Positions 45,534-53,982 are shown, counted from the first letter of the stretch. The stretch is 64,000 nucleotides of DNA from Bosea sp. 29B (GCF_902506165.1 NZ_LR733817.1:6045583-6109582); one strand, 5' to 3'. The notes: a model not told the origin generated them from the letters alone. Numbers and translations: made by a program.

Positions 45534-46172
45534 ATGGCCGATCAGCCAACCTCCCGGATTTCCTCACGAAAAACGCCGAAGCAGGCGCGCTCGGCTGAAC
45601 TGGTCGCGGCCATTCTGGAAGCGGCTGTTCAGGTTCTGGCCAAGGAGGGCGCTCAGCGCTTCACCACGGCACGGGTGGCCGAGAAGGCCGGCGTCAGCGT
45701 CGGCTCGCTGTATCAGTATTTCCCGAACAAGGCGGCTATCCTGTTCCGGCTGCAGAGCGATGAATGGCGGCAGACCAACGCCATGCTGGCCGATATCCTC
45801 GGCGATGCCGGCAAGCCGCCGCTCGCCCGCTTGCGAGCGCTGGTCCATGCCTTCATCCGCTCAGAATGCGACGAGGCTGCGGTGCGCATCGCGCTCAACG
45901 ATGCAGCTCCGCTCTATCGCGACACCCCTGAGGCGCGGGAGGCGCGCGCGGCCGGCAACCGGCTTTTCGAGAGGTTCATGGCGGCGGCGCTGCCAGCTGC
46001 TTCGACCGGTGAACGCGCCCTGGCTAAAAGCCTCATCACCATGACGCTGAGCGCCGTCGGCAAGGAGTTCTCGGAAACAGCGAGGACCGATGCCCAAATC
46101 CAGGCCTATGCCGACGCCCTCGCCGACATGTTTTGCGCCTATCTGCGCCATCTGGAACAGCCCCATGGTTGA
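45534..46172 (+). CDS. TetR-family transcriptional regulator
   Basis: Repressor of 212 residues. Seen: the helix-turn-helix region ELVAAILEAAVQVLAKEGAQ then RFTTARVAEKAGVSVGSLYQYFPNKAAIL, with the SLYQYFPNK recognition helix common in TetR proteins. The ATG at 45534 has GGAG 7 bases upstream; the frame continues upstream without homology. It is divergent from the methyltransferase gene and separated from it by two palindromes, so self-control and control of the methyltransferase is likely. A strong terminator follows at 46266. Confidence 0.92.
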   Translation: MADQPTSRISSRKTPKQARSAELVAAILEAAVQVLAKEGAQRFTTARVAEKAGVSVGSLYQYFPNKAAILFRLQSDEWRQTNAMLADILGDAGKPPLARLRALVHAFIRSECDEAAVRIALNDAAPLYRDTPEAREARAAGNRLFERFMAAALPAASTGERALAKSLITMTLSAVGKEFSETARTDAQIQAYADALADMFCAYLRHLEQPHG

Positions 46173-46265
46173 AGCTCGGGCGGCATACGCCAGATCTCGC
46201 CGGACCGGATCCTGGAGATGCACGCAGTTGCGCCCGGAAGCGGGCGCCGCTTGCGCGCAACAAAA

Positions 46266-46298
46266 AAGCCCGGCCAGAACGGCCGGGCTTCTCTTTTT
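46266..46298. terminator. bidirectional terminator between tetR and icd
   Basis: Perfect 10-base-pair stem (46266-46275 with 46281-46290), 5-base loop, followed by CTCTTTTT on the plus strand and preceded by CAAAAA, which is a T-run on the minus strand. It serves both the TetR gene and the convergent icd gene. Confidence 0.85.
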
Positions 46299-46317
46299 GC
46301 AACCGGGCTAGCGCCGC

Positions 46318-47532
46318 TTACGCGCTCATCGCCTTGCGCAGGTTGTCGCTGACCTTGTCGAGGAAGCCGGTGGTCGAGAGGAACTTCTGGTCGGGGCCGA
46401 CCAGCAGCGCCAGGTCCTTGGTCATGTCGCCAGCCTCGACGGTGTCGACCGTGACCTTCTCCAGCAGCTGCGCGAACTTGGCGAGCTCGGCATTGTTGTC
46501 GAGCTTGGCGCGGTGCGACAGGCCGCGGGTCCAGGCGAAGATCGAGGCGATCGAGTTGGTCGAGGTCTCCTTGCCCTTCTGGTGCTCACGGTAGTGGCGG
46601 GTCACCGTGCCGTGGGCGGCCTCGGCCTCGACGGTCTTGCCGTCCGGCGTCATCAGCACCGAGGTCATCAGGCCGAGCGAGCCGAAGCCCTGCGCCACCG
46701 TGTCCGACTGCACGTCGCCATCGTAGTTCTTGCAGGCCCAGACATAGCCACCCGACCACTTCATCGCCGACGCCACCATGTCGTCGATCAGACGGTGCTC
46801 ATAGGTGATGCCGAGCTTGTCGAACTCCGCCTTGAACTCGGCGTCGTAAATCTCCTGGAAGATGTCCTTGAAGCGCCCGTCATAGGTCTTGAGGATGGTG
46901 TTCTTGGTCGAGAGATAGACCGGGTACTTGCGGAGCAAGCCGTAGTTCAGCGAAGCGCGGGCGAAATCGCGGATCGAGTCGTCGAGATTGTACATCGCCA
47001 TGGCGACACCGGCGTCCGGGGCCTTGAAGACCTCCTTCTCGATGACGTTGCCGTCCTCGCCGACGAACTTGATCGAGAGCGTGCCCTTGCCGGGGAACTT
47101 GAAGTCGGTGGCGCGATACTGGTCGCCATAGGCATGGCGGCCGATGACGATCGGCTGGGTCCAGCCGGGAACCAGACGCGGCACATTCTTGCAGATGATC
47201 GGCTCGCGGAAGATCACGCCGCCGAGGATGTTGCGGATCGTGCCGTTCGGGCTCTTCCACATCGACTTGAGGTTGAACTCCGTCACGCGCGCCTCATCCG
47301 GCGTGATCGTGGCGCACTTGACCGCGACGCCATGCTTCTTGGTGGCGTTGGCGGCGTCGATCGTGACCTGGTCGTCGGTGGCATCGCGGTTCTGGACCGA
47401 GAGGTCGAAATAATCGAGCTCAAGGTCGAGATACGGGAAGATCAGCTTGTCCTTGATATGCTGCCAGATGATGCGGGTCATCTCGTCGCCGTCCATGTCG
47501 ACGACCGGGTTGGCGACCTTGATCTTGCTCAT
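46318..47532 (-). CDS. icd: NADP-dependent isocitrate dehydrogenase
   Basis: TCA-cycle enzyme converting isocitrate to 2-oxoglutarate with NADP+. It has 404 residues of the eukaryote-like homodimeric type used by alphaproteobacteria. Seen: [48 protein letters not shown], the [18 protein letters not shown] segment, [27 protein letters not shown] with metal-binding aspartates, and [24 protein letters not shown] near the cofactor site. Single gene unit ended by the shared terminator at 46266. Confidence 0.98.
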   Translation of the reverse strand: MSKIKVANPVVDMDGDEMTRIIWQHIKDKLIFPYLDLELDYFDLSVQNRDATDDQVTIDAANATKKHGVAVKCATITPDEARVTEFNLKSMWKSPNGTIRNILGGVIFREPIICKNVPRLVPGWTQPIVIGRHAYGDQYRATDFKFPGKGTLSIKFVGEDGNVIEKEVFKAPDAGVAMAMYNLDDSIRDFARASLNYGLLRKYPVYLSTKNTILKTYDGRFKDIFQEIYDAEFKAEFDKLGITYEHRLIDDMVASAMKWSGGYVWACKNYDGDVQSDTVAQGFGSLGLMTSVLMTPDGKTVEAEAAHGTVTRHYREHQKGKETSTNSIASIFAWTRGLSHRAKLDNNAELAKFAQLLEKVTVDTVEAGDMTKDLALLVGPDQKFLSTTGFLDKVSDNLRKAMSA

Positions 47533-47748
47533 GTGATGCGACCCCTGCTCTGGTCAGTCTGGAACGATTGCAGGCAGCAGCAGAGCGCCACCACCGGCCC
47601 GCGCGCTTCCTAGCGGGTTCCGCTGCCAGGGGGAAGCCGGCCTTTTGGGCAACGGGCTGGTGGCTGCTGCGGCGGTGAGCGTGTCAACGCAGGGCGCCCC
47701 GCCGGCCAACGCAGTTGGCAACGCTGCGAACCGATTTAGATTGGAGCC

Positions 47749-48468
47749 ATGACAAGCTCATCTTCTCCCTTCGCCCTCGTAACCGGTGGCACCCGTGGCA
47801 TCGGCGCCGGCGCCGCGCTCGCACTTGCCGAGGCCGGCTACCAGGTCCTCGCCACCGGCCTCACCGAGGACGAGGTTGCGGCGTCGCCCGCCCATGCCGC
47901 GATCCGCCATGCCCGGCTCGACGTCACCAGCGATGCGCAGGTCGCGGCGATCATCGCTGGCTGCCAACGTATCGACGCGCTGGTGAACTGCGCCGGCATG
48001 ATCCAGCGCGGCGGCAAGGAGTTCGAGATCGAGGCCTTCCGACTGACGGTCGAGGTCAATCTCTCCGGCTCGATGCGCATGTGCCTGGCGGCGAAGGACA
48101 AGCTCGCCCAGGCCAAGGGCGCGATCGTCAACACCGCCTCGATGCTGACCTTCCACGGCTCGGCCTATGCGCCGGGCTATGCCGCCTCGAAGGGCGGCGT
48201 CGGCCAGTTGACCAAATCGCTCGCCGCTGCCTGGGCGCCGGACGGCATCCGCGTCAACGCGGTCGCGCCCGGCTGGATCGCGACCGAGTTGACCAGACCG
48301 CTCGTCGAAGATGCCGCCCGCTCCGCCCCGATCCTGTCGCGCACCCCGATGAACCGCTGGGGCGAGCCGGGCGATGTCGGCGGCGCGGTGCTGTTCCTGC
48401 TCTCGGATGCCGCCCGCTTCATCACCGGCACGATCCTGCCGGTCGACGGCGGCTATCTCGCGGTCTGA
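47749..48468 (+). CDS. SDR-family NAD(P)-dependent oxidoreductase
   Basis: Short-chain dehydrogenase/reductase of 239 residues. Seen: cofactor loop TGGTRGIG (12-19), NCAG (80-83), catalytic Ser131, Tyr144 and Lys148 (YAASK), and the C-terminal GTILPVDGGYLAV. The subtype is the classical short form that acts on secondary alcohols or ketones of sugars, fatty acyls or aromatics; the substrate is not known. It is followed on the same strand by a 203-base gap with palindromic repeats and then the DHAP-dioxygenase-like cupin gene, so the two may be functionally linked but are not tightly coupled. Confidence 0.93.
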   Translation: MTSSSSPFALVTGGTRGIGAGAALALAEAGYQVLATGLTEDEVAASPAHAAIRHARLDVTSDAQVAAIIAGCQRIDALVNCAGMIQRGGKEFEIEAFRLTVEVNLSGSMRMCLAAKDKLAQAKGAIVNTASMLTFHGSAYAPGYAASKGGVGQLTKSLAAAWAPDGIRVNAVAPGWIATELTRPLVEDAARSAPILSRTPMNRWGEPGDVGGAVLFLLSDAARFITGTILPVDGGYLAV

Positions 48469-48474
48469 AAGACC

Positions 48475-48527
48475 TAGAGCAGGATGCGAAAAAGTGGAAA
48501 CCGGTTTTTCGCAGAAATCCTGCTCTA
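48475..48527. repeat. palindromic intergenic repeat (GAAAA..CCGG..TTTTC family), copy 2
   Basis: Long inverted repeat: outer arms of 11 bases TAGAGCAGGAT (48475-48485) and its complement (48517-48527), inner arms GCGAAAAA (48486-48493) and TTTTTCGC (48505-48512) around GTGGAAACCGG. It lies 7 bases after the SDR stop. The core is shared with the repeat near flgH at 4009. Confidence 0.75.
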
Positions 48528-48540
48528 AACTCTTAGAATC

Positions 48541-48589
48541 GATCACGTTTTATGATTTTGGATCGATCCGATCCAAAATCATCGTGATC
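48541..48589. repeat. second long palindrome behind the SDR gene
   Basis: Inner perfect stem of 14 base pairs (48552-48565 with 48569-48582, 3-base loop) and outer arms GATCACG (48541-48547) and CGTGATC (48583-48589), with 4 unpaired T/A-rich bases on one side. It is adjacent to the previous repeat; the two together form a composite intergenic element of about 115 bases. Confidence 0.7.
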
Positions 48590-48671
48590 TAGAAACATCA
48601 ACGATCTGGCAGCGTTTCCTGAATCGACCGCCCAGCCAGCTGAATCAGAAGCTCAACCGGAGGAAACAGCG

Positions 48672-49217
48672 ATGAACAAGGTCAGCCCGGTCCCCGTCCA
48701 GGTCAGCACCGAAGAGCGCTGGACCCCCTATCGGCATCCGCAGCCGAAAGATTCCCCGCCGGAATTGATCGTGCCGAACGTCATCCCGGAGGATGAGCGC
48801 GTCTGGGTACCGGTCGACGACAATGTCTGGTTCCGGCCGCTCTGCCTGTCAGTGACGCGCGGCTACTGGATGAATCTGCTGCGCGTGCGCCGCGCCGGCG
48901 TGCTCTCGCGCCACCGCCATCCCCAGCCCGTCCATGGTTATGTGCTACGGGGAAAGTGGCGCTATCTCGAACATGACTGGACCGCGACAGAGGGCTCCTA
49001 TGTCTACGAGGCGCCCGGCGAGACCCATACGCTGGTGGTTGACCCCGATGTCGAGGAGATGATCACCATGTTCCAGGTCAATGGCGCGATGATCTATGTC
49101 GACCCCGACGGCAAATGCCTCGGCTATGATGACGTCTTCACCCGGCTCGACAAATGCCGGGCGCATTACGCCACCAACGGGCTCGGAGCAGACTACGCCG
49201 ACCAGTTCATCCGCTGA
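48672..49217 (+). CDS. 2,4'-dihydroxyacetophenone dioxygenase-like cupin
   Basis: Cupin protein of 181 residues that closely follows the pattern of 2,4'-dihydroxyacetophenone dioxygenase, a non-haem iron enzyme that splits a side-chain C-C bond of hydroxyacetophenone. Seen: VWVPVDDNVWFRPL, the metal motif SRHRHPQPVHG (His81, His83) and PGETHTLVV (His119), with the C-terminal GLGADYADQFIR. Many homologues are annotated by this name without assays, so the true substrate may differ. ATG 48672 follows GGAGGAAACAGCG, a strong ribosome site. The SDR gene upstream could supply the ketone substrate (inference). Confidence 0.8.
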   Translation: MNKVSPVPVQVSTEERWTPYRHPQPKDSPPELIVPNVIPEDERVWVPVDDNVWFRPLCLSVTRGYWMNLLRVRRAGVLSRHRHPQPVHGYVLRGKWRYLEHDWTATEGSYVYEAPGETHTLVVDPDVEEMITMFQVNGAMIYVDPDGKCLGYDDVFTRLDKCRAHYATNGLGADYADQFIR

Positions 49218-49241
49218 TCGGGCCGCTCTGCAAATCAGCCC

Positions 49242-50153
49242 TCAACGGCCGATCACCGCGTCGATCAGCTGCGGATCACGCACGAACGGCGCGGCCTTTC
49301 CAGTAAAGACAGCCGCTGCCGCCTTGTCGCTTGCGAGCTGCCAGCGCAGCCAGGCGGTGACATAGGGCAGGAAGGCGCCGATGCCGGTCCGGCACCCGAT
49401 GGCGAAGAGCTGGCAGCCCGGCTGGCCCTGGATGTCGTTGTGATCGGCGCCGGCCACCGCAGCCTTGGCGCGCAGGCGCCCGGCCGGAACCTCGCTGAAA
49501 TAGCCGTCGATCATCTCGGGCGACGACAGCGGGTCGTTCTCGCCGGACAGGAACAGGATCGATTGCTTCTCCTGCAGACCCGTCGGGATCGCCGCGCAAT
49601 GTTCTTTGTTGCACAGGCGGCGGCCAGGCAGGTCGATCAGGATGGTGGTGCCAATCTGCGAAGACGTCGCCGCTGTCGCGTTGAAGGCGCCCGAAGCGCC
49701 CTGCGAATGCCCGATCGCAGCGATGCGCCTGCGATCCGCCAGCGGCGCCAGTTCGCTCCGCTCGAGCAGTGCGAGCGCATCGAGCAGCGTTTCGCCGGTG
49801 CCGACACTGGAATCGCGCGTCGCGACCACGATTATCCCCCAGGACGCCAGATGCCGCAGCAGGAAGGCGTACTTCTCCGGCTTTGCCCAAGTGCCGTTGC
49901 CCCAGGTCACGATCGGGAAGATCTCGCCGGCACGTCTTGCACGCGGCAGGTAGACCTCGACGCCGTTGCCTTTGCTGTCGCAGCACAGCGGCTTTTCGAT
50001 CGTGCCGACCTCGTAAGGGCCGGCCTTCTCGAAGCGCTCTGCCCCACGGCTCTGCGCTTGGGCAGGGCTGGGCGCCAAGGCGGCTGGGAGTAGTCCCAGC
50101 CACGCCATCAATACGATGCGGGCCGCGCGCGGGCCGATCCAGACGATATCCAT
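49242..50153 (-). CDS. exported alpha/beta hydrolase
   Basis: Alpha/beta-hydrolase-fold enzyme of 303 residues with a signal peptide (about 1-34, ending AQAQ). Seen: an oxyanion region VTWGNGTW, the nucleophile elbow GHSQG with Ser150, a later acid in SGENDPL and histidine in GADHNDI. The layout resembles cutinase/PET-hydrolase- or platelet-activating-factor-acetylhydrolase-like exported esterases (family assignment uncertain). Cysteine pairs (LCCDSK; CQLFAIGC) fit an extracytoplasmic place. ATG 50153 has GGAG 9 bases upstream; an upstream in-frame start at 50189 is less likely. It converges on the cupin gene. Confidence 0.85.
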   Translation of the reverse strand: MDIVWIGPRAARIVLMAWLGLLPAALAPSPAQAQSRGAERFEKAGPYEVGTIEKPLCCDSKGNGVEVYLPRARRAGEIFPIVTWGNGTWAKPEKYAFLLRHLASWGIIVVATRDSSVGTGETLLDALALLERSELAPLADRRRIAAIGHSQGASGAFNATAATSSQIGTTILIDLPGRRLCNKEHCAAIPTGLQEKQSILFLSGENDPLSSPEMIDGYFSEVPAGRLRAKAAVAGADHNDIQGQPGCQLFAIGCRTGIGAFLPYVTAWLRWQLASDKAAAAVFTGKAAPFVRDPQLIDAVIGR

Positions 50154-50243
50154 AGGCTGCAACTCCGACGTGCTGGAACGCCCCGGCAAACGCGGAGATG
50201 CATGACTGTGTTTCGGCTTTTTTGAAGGCGCCCTGCGCCGGCG

Positions 50244-50651
50244 TCAGCGCCCGAGCTTCGCCAGCTCGACTGCGGCGCGCAATTCGATATGGGCGAGGAC
50301 CTCGTCGAGGCGCGGATCGTCGGTCGCCTCACGCCGCGCTGACAGCATCGCCTTCAGCCGCTCGAGTTCGGCCGGCGAGACGCGCCCGGAAAGCAGGGCA
50401 GCCTTGAGCCGGTCGAGCCCGTCGAGCAGATCGTGGCCGCGCCGGGCCTGGCGCCGCTTGCGCTCCTGCCCGTCCTCCTCGGCCTGAACCGCGAGCAGCC
50501 CGTCGAGCGAGCCGGCATGGCTGACGGCCCCGCCCTGTGCTGCACCAGCGCTCTCGCGCGCCGGCAGGCGGAAGTTCGAGCCGCCGGTCGTGCCGCTGCG
50601 ACTGGTCGACGTGGTCGAGGAGATCGGGCTGCGCTGGTCGATGCGGATCAT
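50244..50651 (-). CDS. fliX: flagellar assembly regulator FliX
   Basis: Small regulator of 135 residues. In Caulobacter FliX binds FlbD and couples assembly of early flagellar parts to sigma54-dependent late gene expression, and it also affects P-ring assembly. Seen: a Ser/Gly-rich N-terminus, SLDGLLAVQ, a basic RRRQARRGHDLLDGLDRLKAALLSG region (shown in part), and the diagnostic C-terminus LAHIELRAAVELAKLGR. It is divergent from flgI, its known companion, over a 255-base region with a possible sigma54 promoter and a degenerate CtrA box. Confidence 0.92.
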   Translation of the reverse strand: MIRIDQRSPISSTTSTSRSGTTGGSNFRLPARESAGAAQGGAVSHAGSLDGLLAVQAEEDGQERKRRQARRGHDLLDGLDRLKAALLSGRVSPAELERLKAMLSARREATDDPRLDEVLAHIELRAAVELAKLGR

Positions 50652-50727
50652 CACGCTCTCGCAAGGTCGGCCTGAAAAGGCGCTGCACGAACGCTGCCCG
50701 ACCCACTTCCTTGTGCCGGCAACGTGG

Positions 50728-50742
50728 TTAACGAGCGGTAAA
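50728..50742. promoter_or_regulatory. degenerate CtrA box (minus strand TTTA-N7-TTAACCA) in the fliX/flgI region
   Basis: Read on the minus strand: TTTA, 7 bases, TTAACCA. The second half-site is the preferred extended form; the first has one mismatch. It lies 77 bases upstream of fliX. The same bases also form a GTGGTT/AACCAC inverted repeat. Confidence 0.35.
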
Positions 50743-50856
50743 CCACCCGGCAGGATTTGCCGGGGCGGCAGCTTTGCACCGGCCACCCTTCCCTGAGCAA
50801 TCAGGCCGCTCATCTCTAAAATCCTGATTAAAAAGCGTTTTCGCTTTCTCTCGAAT

Positions 50857-50873
50857 TGGCACGCTCTTCGCAA
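50857..50873 (+). promoter_or_regulatory. candidate sigma54 promoter of flgI
   Basis: TTGGCAC at the -24 position and TCGCA at the -12 position, with GG (50858-50859) and GC (50870-50871) separated by 10 bases as required for sigma54. The -12 element has one mismatch (TCGC for TTGC). It ends 34 bases before the flgI start, and FliX, a regulator of sigma54 flagellar genes, is encoded next door. Confidence 0.5.
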
Positions 50874-50906
50874 CGGCGTGGCGACATCAGATTCAACCGG
50901 TGCCAA

Positions 50907-52157
50907 ATGCCTCGCCCCTTCCGCCTCCACCATTTGCTGACGCCGCTCGCAGCCTTGCTGCTGGCCGGCGCCGCGATGGCGGCTGATCTTGCTCCGGCGG
51001 CCCCGCCGAGCCGTGGCGGCAATGGCGTCAGCAGCCACGCTCCGACGCGCAACGGCGCGGCCGAGGCCGGCGTCTCGCGTACCGCCTTCGCCGGCAGCGG
51101 CGGCATGGGCACCGCGCTCTCGCGCATCAAGGACCTCGCCTCGATCGAGGGCGTGCGCAGCAACCAGATCCTCGGCTACGGCATCGTCGTCGGCCTCAAC
51201 GGCACCGGCGACACACTCAACAACGCGCCGTTCACCAAGCAGTCGCTGCAGGCGATGCTGGAGCGCCTCGGCGTCAACACCCGCGGCGCCAGCATGCGCA
51301 CCGCCAATGTCGCGGCGGTGATGATCACAGCCAATCTGCCGCCTTTCGCCGTCCAGGGCACGCGCCTCGACGTCACCGTCTCGGCGCTGGGCGATGCCAA
51401 GTCGCTGCAGGGCGGTACGCTGCTCGCGACCCCGCTGCTCGGCGCCGATGGCGAGGTCTACGCCGTCTCGCAGGGCCCGGTGGCGATCGCTGGCTTCTCG
51501 GCCGAGGCGGACGCCGCCAAGATCACCCGCGGCGTGCCGACCGTCGGGCGCATCGCCAATGGCGGCCTGGTCGAGCGCGAGATCGACTTCGCCCTGAACA
51601 AGCTGAAGACGCTGCGCCTGTCGCTGCGCAATCCCGACCTCACCACCGCCCGCCGCATCGCCGCCGCGATCAACGACTTCATCGGCGGCGACTCGGCCGA
51701 GCCGACCGACCCGTCGACCGTGGCGCTGCAGATCCCGCCGCGCTTCCAGGGCAACATGATCCGCCTGCTCACCGATATCGAGCAGCTCCGGGTCGAGCCC
51801 GATCAGGGTGCCCGCGTCGTCATCGACGAGCGTTCCGGCATCATCGTGATGGGCAAGGATGTCCGCGTCTCCACCGTCGCCGTCGCCCAGGGCAACCTGA
51901 CGGTGACGATCTCGGAGGAGCCGCAGGTCAGCCAGCCCAACGAGTTCGGTAACGGCCGGACCGTCGTCGTCCCGCGCAGCAACGTCAAGGTCGACACCGA
52001 GGGCAACAACAAGCTCGCCCTCGTCAAGGAGAGCGTCACTCTGCGCGAGCTGGTCGACGGGCTGAATGCGCTCGGCATCGGCCCGCGCGACCTGCTCTCC
52101 ATCCTGCAAGCCATCAAGGCAGCCGGCGCGCTGCAAGCCGACATCGAGGTAATGTAA
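50907..52157 (+). CDS. flgI: flagellar P-ring protein FlgI
   Basis: Periplasmic protein that forms the P-ring around the rod, assembled with FlgA. It has 416 residues from ATG 50907, which opens the signal peptide (about 1-24, ending AMAA); a GTG or ATG further upstream would place extra basic residues before it. A longer than usual linker (about 25-66) precedes the conserved core RIKDLASIEGVRSNQILGYG. Seen: GLNGTGDTL, NVAAVMITANLPPFA and the end DLLSILQAIKAAGALQADI. It overlaps the rod-binding protein gene by one base (TAATG). Confidence 0.97.
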   Translation: MPRPFRLHHLLTPLAALLLAGAAMAADLAPAAPPSRGGNGVSSHAPTRNGAAEAGVSRTAFAGSGGMGTALSRIKDLASIEGVRSNQILGYGIVVGLNGTGDTLNNAPFTKQSLQAMLERLGVNTRGASMRTANVAAVMITANLPPFAVQGTRLDVTVSALGDAKSLQGGTLLATPLLGADGEVYAVSQGPVAIAGFSAEADAAKITRGVPTVGRIANGGLVEREIDFALNKLKTLRLSLRNPDLTTARRIAAAINDFIGGDSAEPTDPSTVALQIPPRFQGNMIRLLTDIEQLRVEPDQGARVVIDERSGIIVMGKDVRVSTVAVAQGNLTVTISEEPQVSQPNEFGNGRTVVVPRSNVKVDTEGNNKLALVKESVTLRELVDGLNALGIGPRDLLSILQAIKAAGALQADIEVM

Positions 52158-52528
52158 TGAGTGCCCTCCTCGCCGCTCCTGCCGCCAAGCTCGCCATCGG
52201 CGCCGCCACCAAGCTGGCCGGCGGCATCGCCGACGCGCTCAGCTCCACGCAGAACACCAAGGCGAAGAAGACCGCCGACGATTTCGAGACCGTCTTCCTC
52301 GAGAACTTCACCCAGACCATGATGAGCTCGAGCGGGACCGAAGGCCCGCTCGGCGAGAACGGCACCGGCGGCGACGTCTGGCGTTCGATGCTGACGCAGG
52401 AATATGCCAAGCAGATCCAGAAATCCGGCGGCGTCGGCCTCTCCGACCAGATCATGCGCGACCTGATCCAGGTCCAGGCTTCGGCCGGCAAGTCGGCCAG
52501 CACCTCGGCGGGAGCCGGCAATGCTTGA
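52157..52528 (+). CDS. rod-binding protein (FlgJ N-terminal-domain type)
   Basis: Rod-cap-type protein of 123 residues, equal to the N-terminal half of enterobacterial FlgJ without the muramidase domain, as is usual in alphaproteobacteria. Seen: the conserved helix ADDFETVFLENFTQTMMSS, WRSMLTQEYAKQIQKSGGVGLSDQIM near the C-terminus. The start overlaps the flgI stop (TAATG) and the end overlaps the next gene by 8 bases, so translation is coupled. A separate peptidoglycan hydrolase must open the wall for the rod; none is seen in the window. Confidence 0.9.
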   Translation: MSALLAAPAAKLAIGAATKLAGGIADALSSTQNTKAKKTADDFETVFLENFTQTMMSSSGTEGPLGENGTGGDVWRSMLTQEYAKQIQKSGGVGLSDQIMRDLIQVQASAGKSASTSAGAGNA

Positions 52529-53009
52529 GCGGATGCGCGTCGTCGACGAACGCCCGCGCGTCTCGAACGCCGGCGAGGCAGAACGCCTGATCGAGACCGT
52601 GATGGAGACGCTGAGCGCGCTCTCCCATGTCGTCGGCGAGGAGACCGGGCTGGTCAAGGCCGGGCGCCTCAAGGATGCGATGGAGCGCGAGGCGCGCAAG
52701 GCCGAGCTCGCCGGCGTCTATATGAAGGGCGTCGAGCAGGTGAAACTGAACGCGGTCGCGCTCGCCCGCTTCGCCCCGGAGAGGGTCAAGCGCCTGAAGA
52801 GCGCCCATCTCGCCTTCCAGGAGCTGATCGACCTCAACCAGACCGTGCTGGCGACGGCGCGGGCGATCTCGGAATCGATCATGCGTGACCTGGCCGTCGA
52901 CACCAACAAGCAGAACAGGGCGCCCGGCTACGGACCGACCGCGACCGTCGGTGCCGGAGTCTTCGCCCGGCCCAATGCCGGCCCGCTGGTGATTTCGAAG
53001 AGTCTGTGA
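52521..53009 (+). CDS. FlgN-like flagellar export chaperone
   Basis: Helical protein of 162 residues that overlaps the rod-binding gene by 8 bases. Its place after flgI and a FlgJ-type gene and its predicted long helices (about 18-115, with AERLIETVMETLSALSHVVG and LKDAMEREARKAELAGVYMK) suit the FlgN family, which holds FlgK and FlgL before export. Sequence identity to classical FlgN is weak, so the name rests on position and fold. The C-terminal ~35 residues are low-complexity. Confidence 0.65.
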   Translation: MLERMRVVDERPRVSNAGEAERLIETVMETLSALSHVVGEETGLVKAGRLKDAMEREARKAELAGVYMKGVEQVKLNAVALARFAPERVKRLKSAHLAFQELIDLNQTVLATARAISESIMRDLAVDTNKQNRAPGYGPTATVGAGVFARPNAGPLVISKSL

Positions 53010-53253
53010 GACCTGCGCCCGTAAGAAGAAACACCCGAGCACTTGCGGCACATCCAGATCAGGAACTCACCGCAGGTCGACAACTGCATGGTTAATCTGA
53101 GCCGAGACTCGACCTAAGCCGCATTAACGCTGTCGAAGCGCAGGAAATGCGCAAAACGCATTGCAATTTACCAATTTCTCTAACGGCAGATTCAACTCTC
53201 TGCCGCATCTTCGCAGGCTTGGAAGAAGTCCGCCTTTGCGAGAGGAGTCCAGA

Positions 53254-53724
53254 ATGGATTTCGGCGCGACACCCAAGACGTTCGCGACCGGTGCCGTCCA
53301 GGCGACGATACGCACCGATATTTCCGTCCAGAACGGCGCGACGCCGGTCGAGCTCCCCCCGGAGAAGACCGTGCGCTCGGTTGCGGCCGGCGAGCCGGTC
53401 CAGCTCGACATCCGCGCCCGTGCCGAAGAGCGTCGCTCCGATGCGCAGCGCCAGCAGAGCACGCAGGACGAGGCGACCCAGCAGCGCCGCTTCGACGAGC
53501 AGCGCCGCCAGCAGGAATTGCGCGACGTGATCGAGCGGCGTCTCGACATCGAGCCGAAGACGCGCAGCGTCATCCTGCGCAAGACCAATCGCGACACCGG
53601 CGAAGTGGTCGAGCAGCTCCCAGACGAGACGCTGTTGAAGCTGCGCATCTGGTCGCGCGAGATCATCGAGCGCAACCGTGAGGCGGAAGCTCCTCGCAGC
53701 CACGAGGTCGAGCGGCTCGCCTGA
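53254..53724 (+). CDS. FlaG-like flagellar protein
   Basis: Protein of 156 residues. The ATG at 53254 has GAGGAG 7 bases upstream. Seen: a low-complexity N-terminal half, a Gln/Arg-rich coiled-coil stretch (about 64-98, RRSDAQRQQSTQDEATQQRR), and a C-terminal module ILRKTNRDTGEVVEQLPDET, LLKLRIWSREI, that follows the FlaG pattern (v..TGEviRQiP.E..L). FlaG proteins influence filament length or flagellin export, but the function in this group is not known. It stands alone before the flagellin genes and ends in a strong terminator. Confidence 0.7.
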   Translation: MDFGATPKTFATGAVQATIRTDISVQNGATPVELPPEKTVRSVAAGEPVQLDIRARAEERRSDAQRQQSTQDEATQQRRFDEQRRQQELRDVIERRLDIEPKTRSVILRKTNRDTGEVVEQLPDETLLKLRIWSREIIERNREAEAPRSHEVERLA

Positions 53725-53749
53725 GCCTGCCGACCGCCCTCTCCTCTTG

Positions 53750-53780
53750 ACGCCGCCGGCCTTCGCCGGCGGCGTTTTTC
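53750..53780 (+). terminator. Rho-independent terminator after the FlaG-like gene
   Basis: Perfect 11-base-pair stem (53750-53760 with 53765-53775) with a CTTC loop and the tail TTTTCG. Confidence 0.88.
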
Positions 53781-53961
53781 GTTCGTGCAGGCAAAGCCAG
53801 GCTGCAGCAGCCTCGGCGCAGCAATATTTTACGCTCGTTAACTAGTTCGCGACTTCGCCCAAATCATGGGCAATTCGCCGGCTTGGATTCATCCCTCATT
53901 ACGAAATCGGCCGCATTCTCGCTCGGTCGCGGCCAGAACGGTCTCGACGCCAGAAGGCACC

Positions 53962-53976
53962 ATACCAGGAAGGTAT
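53962..53976 (+). promoter_or_regulatory. hairpin enclosing the ribosome site of flagellin 1
   Basis: ATACC (53962-53966), loop AGGAA, GGTAT (53972-53976); the stem-loop holds the AGGAAGG ribosome site 6 bases before the ATG at 53983. The identical hairpin precedes flagellin 2. FlbT, which binds flagellin mRNA leaders in Caulobacter, is encoded at 58579, so this is a plausible target. Confidence 0.5.
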
Positions 53977-53982
53977 TATAAA

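Noticed and set aside
53090..53150. TTAA half-sites near 53093 and 53124 upstream of the FlaG-like gene as a CtrA box.
   Set aside because: They are not spaced by 7 bases and stand alone; single TTAA motifs are too weak as evidence.
53820..53960. A sigma54 or sigma28 promoter for flagellin 1.
   Set aside because: A GG-N10-GC spacing can be found near 53873, but the flanking bases do not fit TGGCAC/TTGC and copy 2 does not keep it. No sigma28 pattern was clear.
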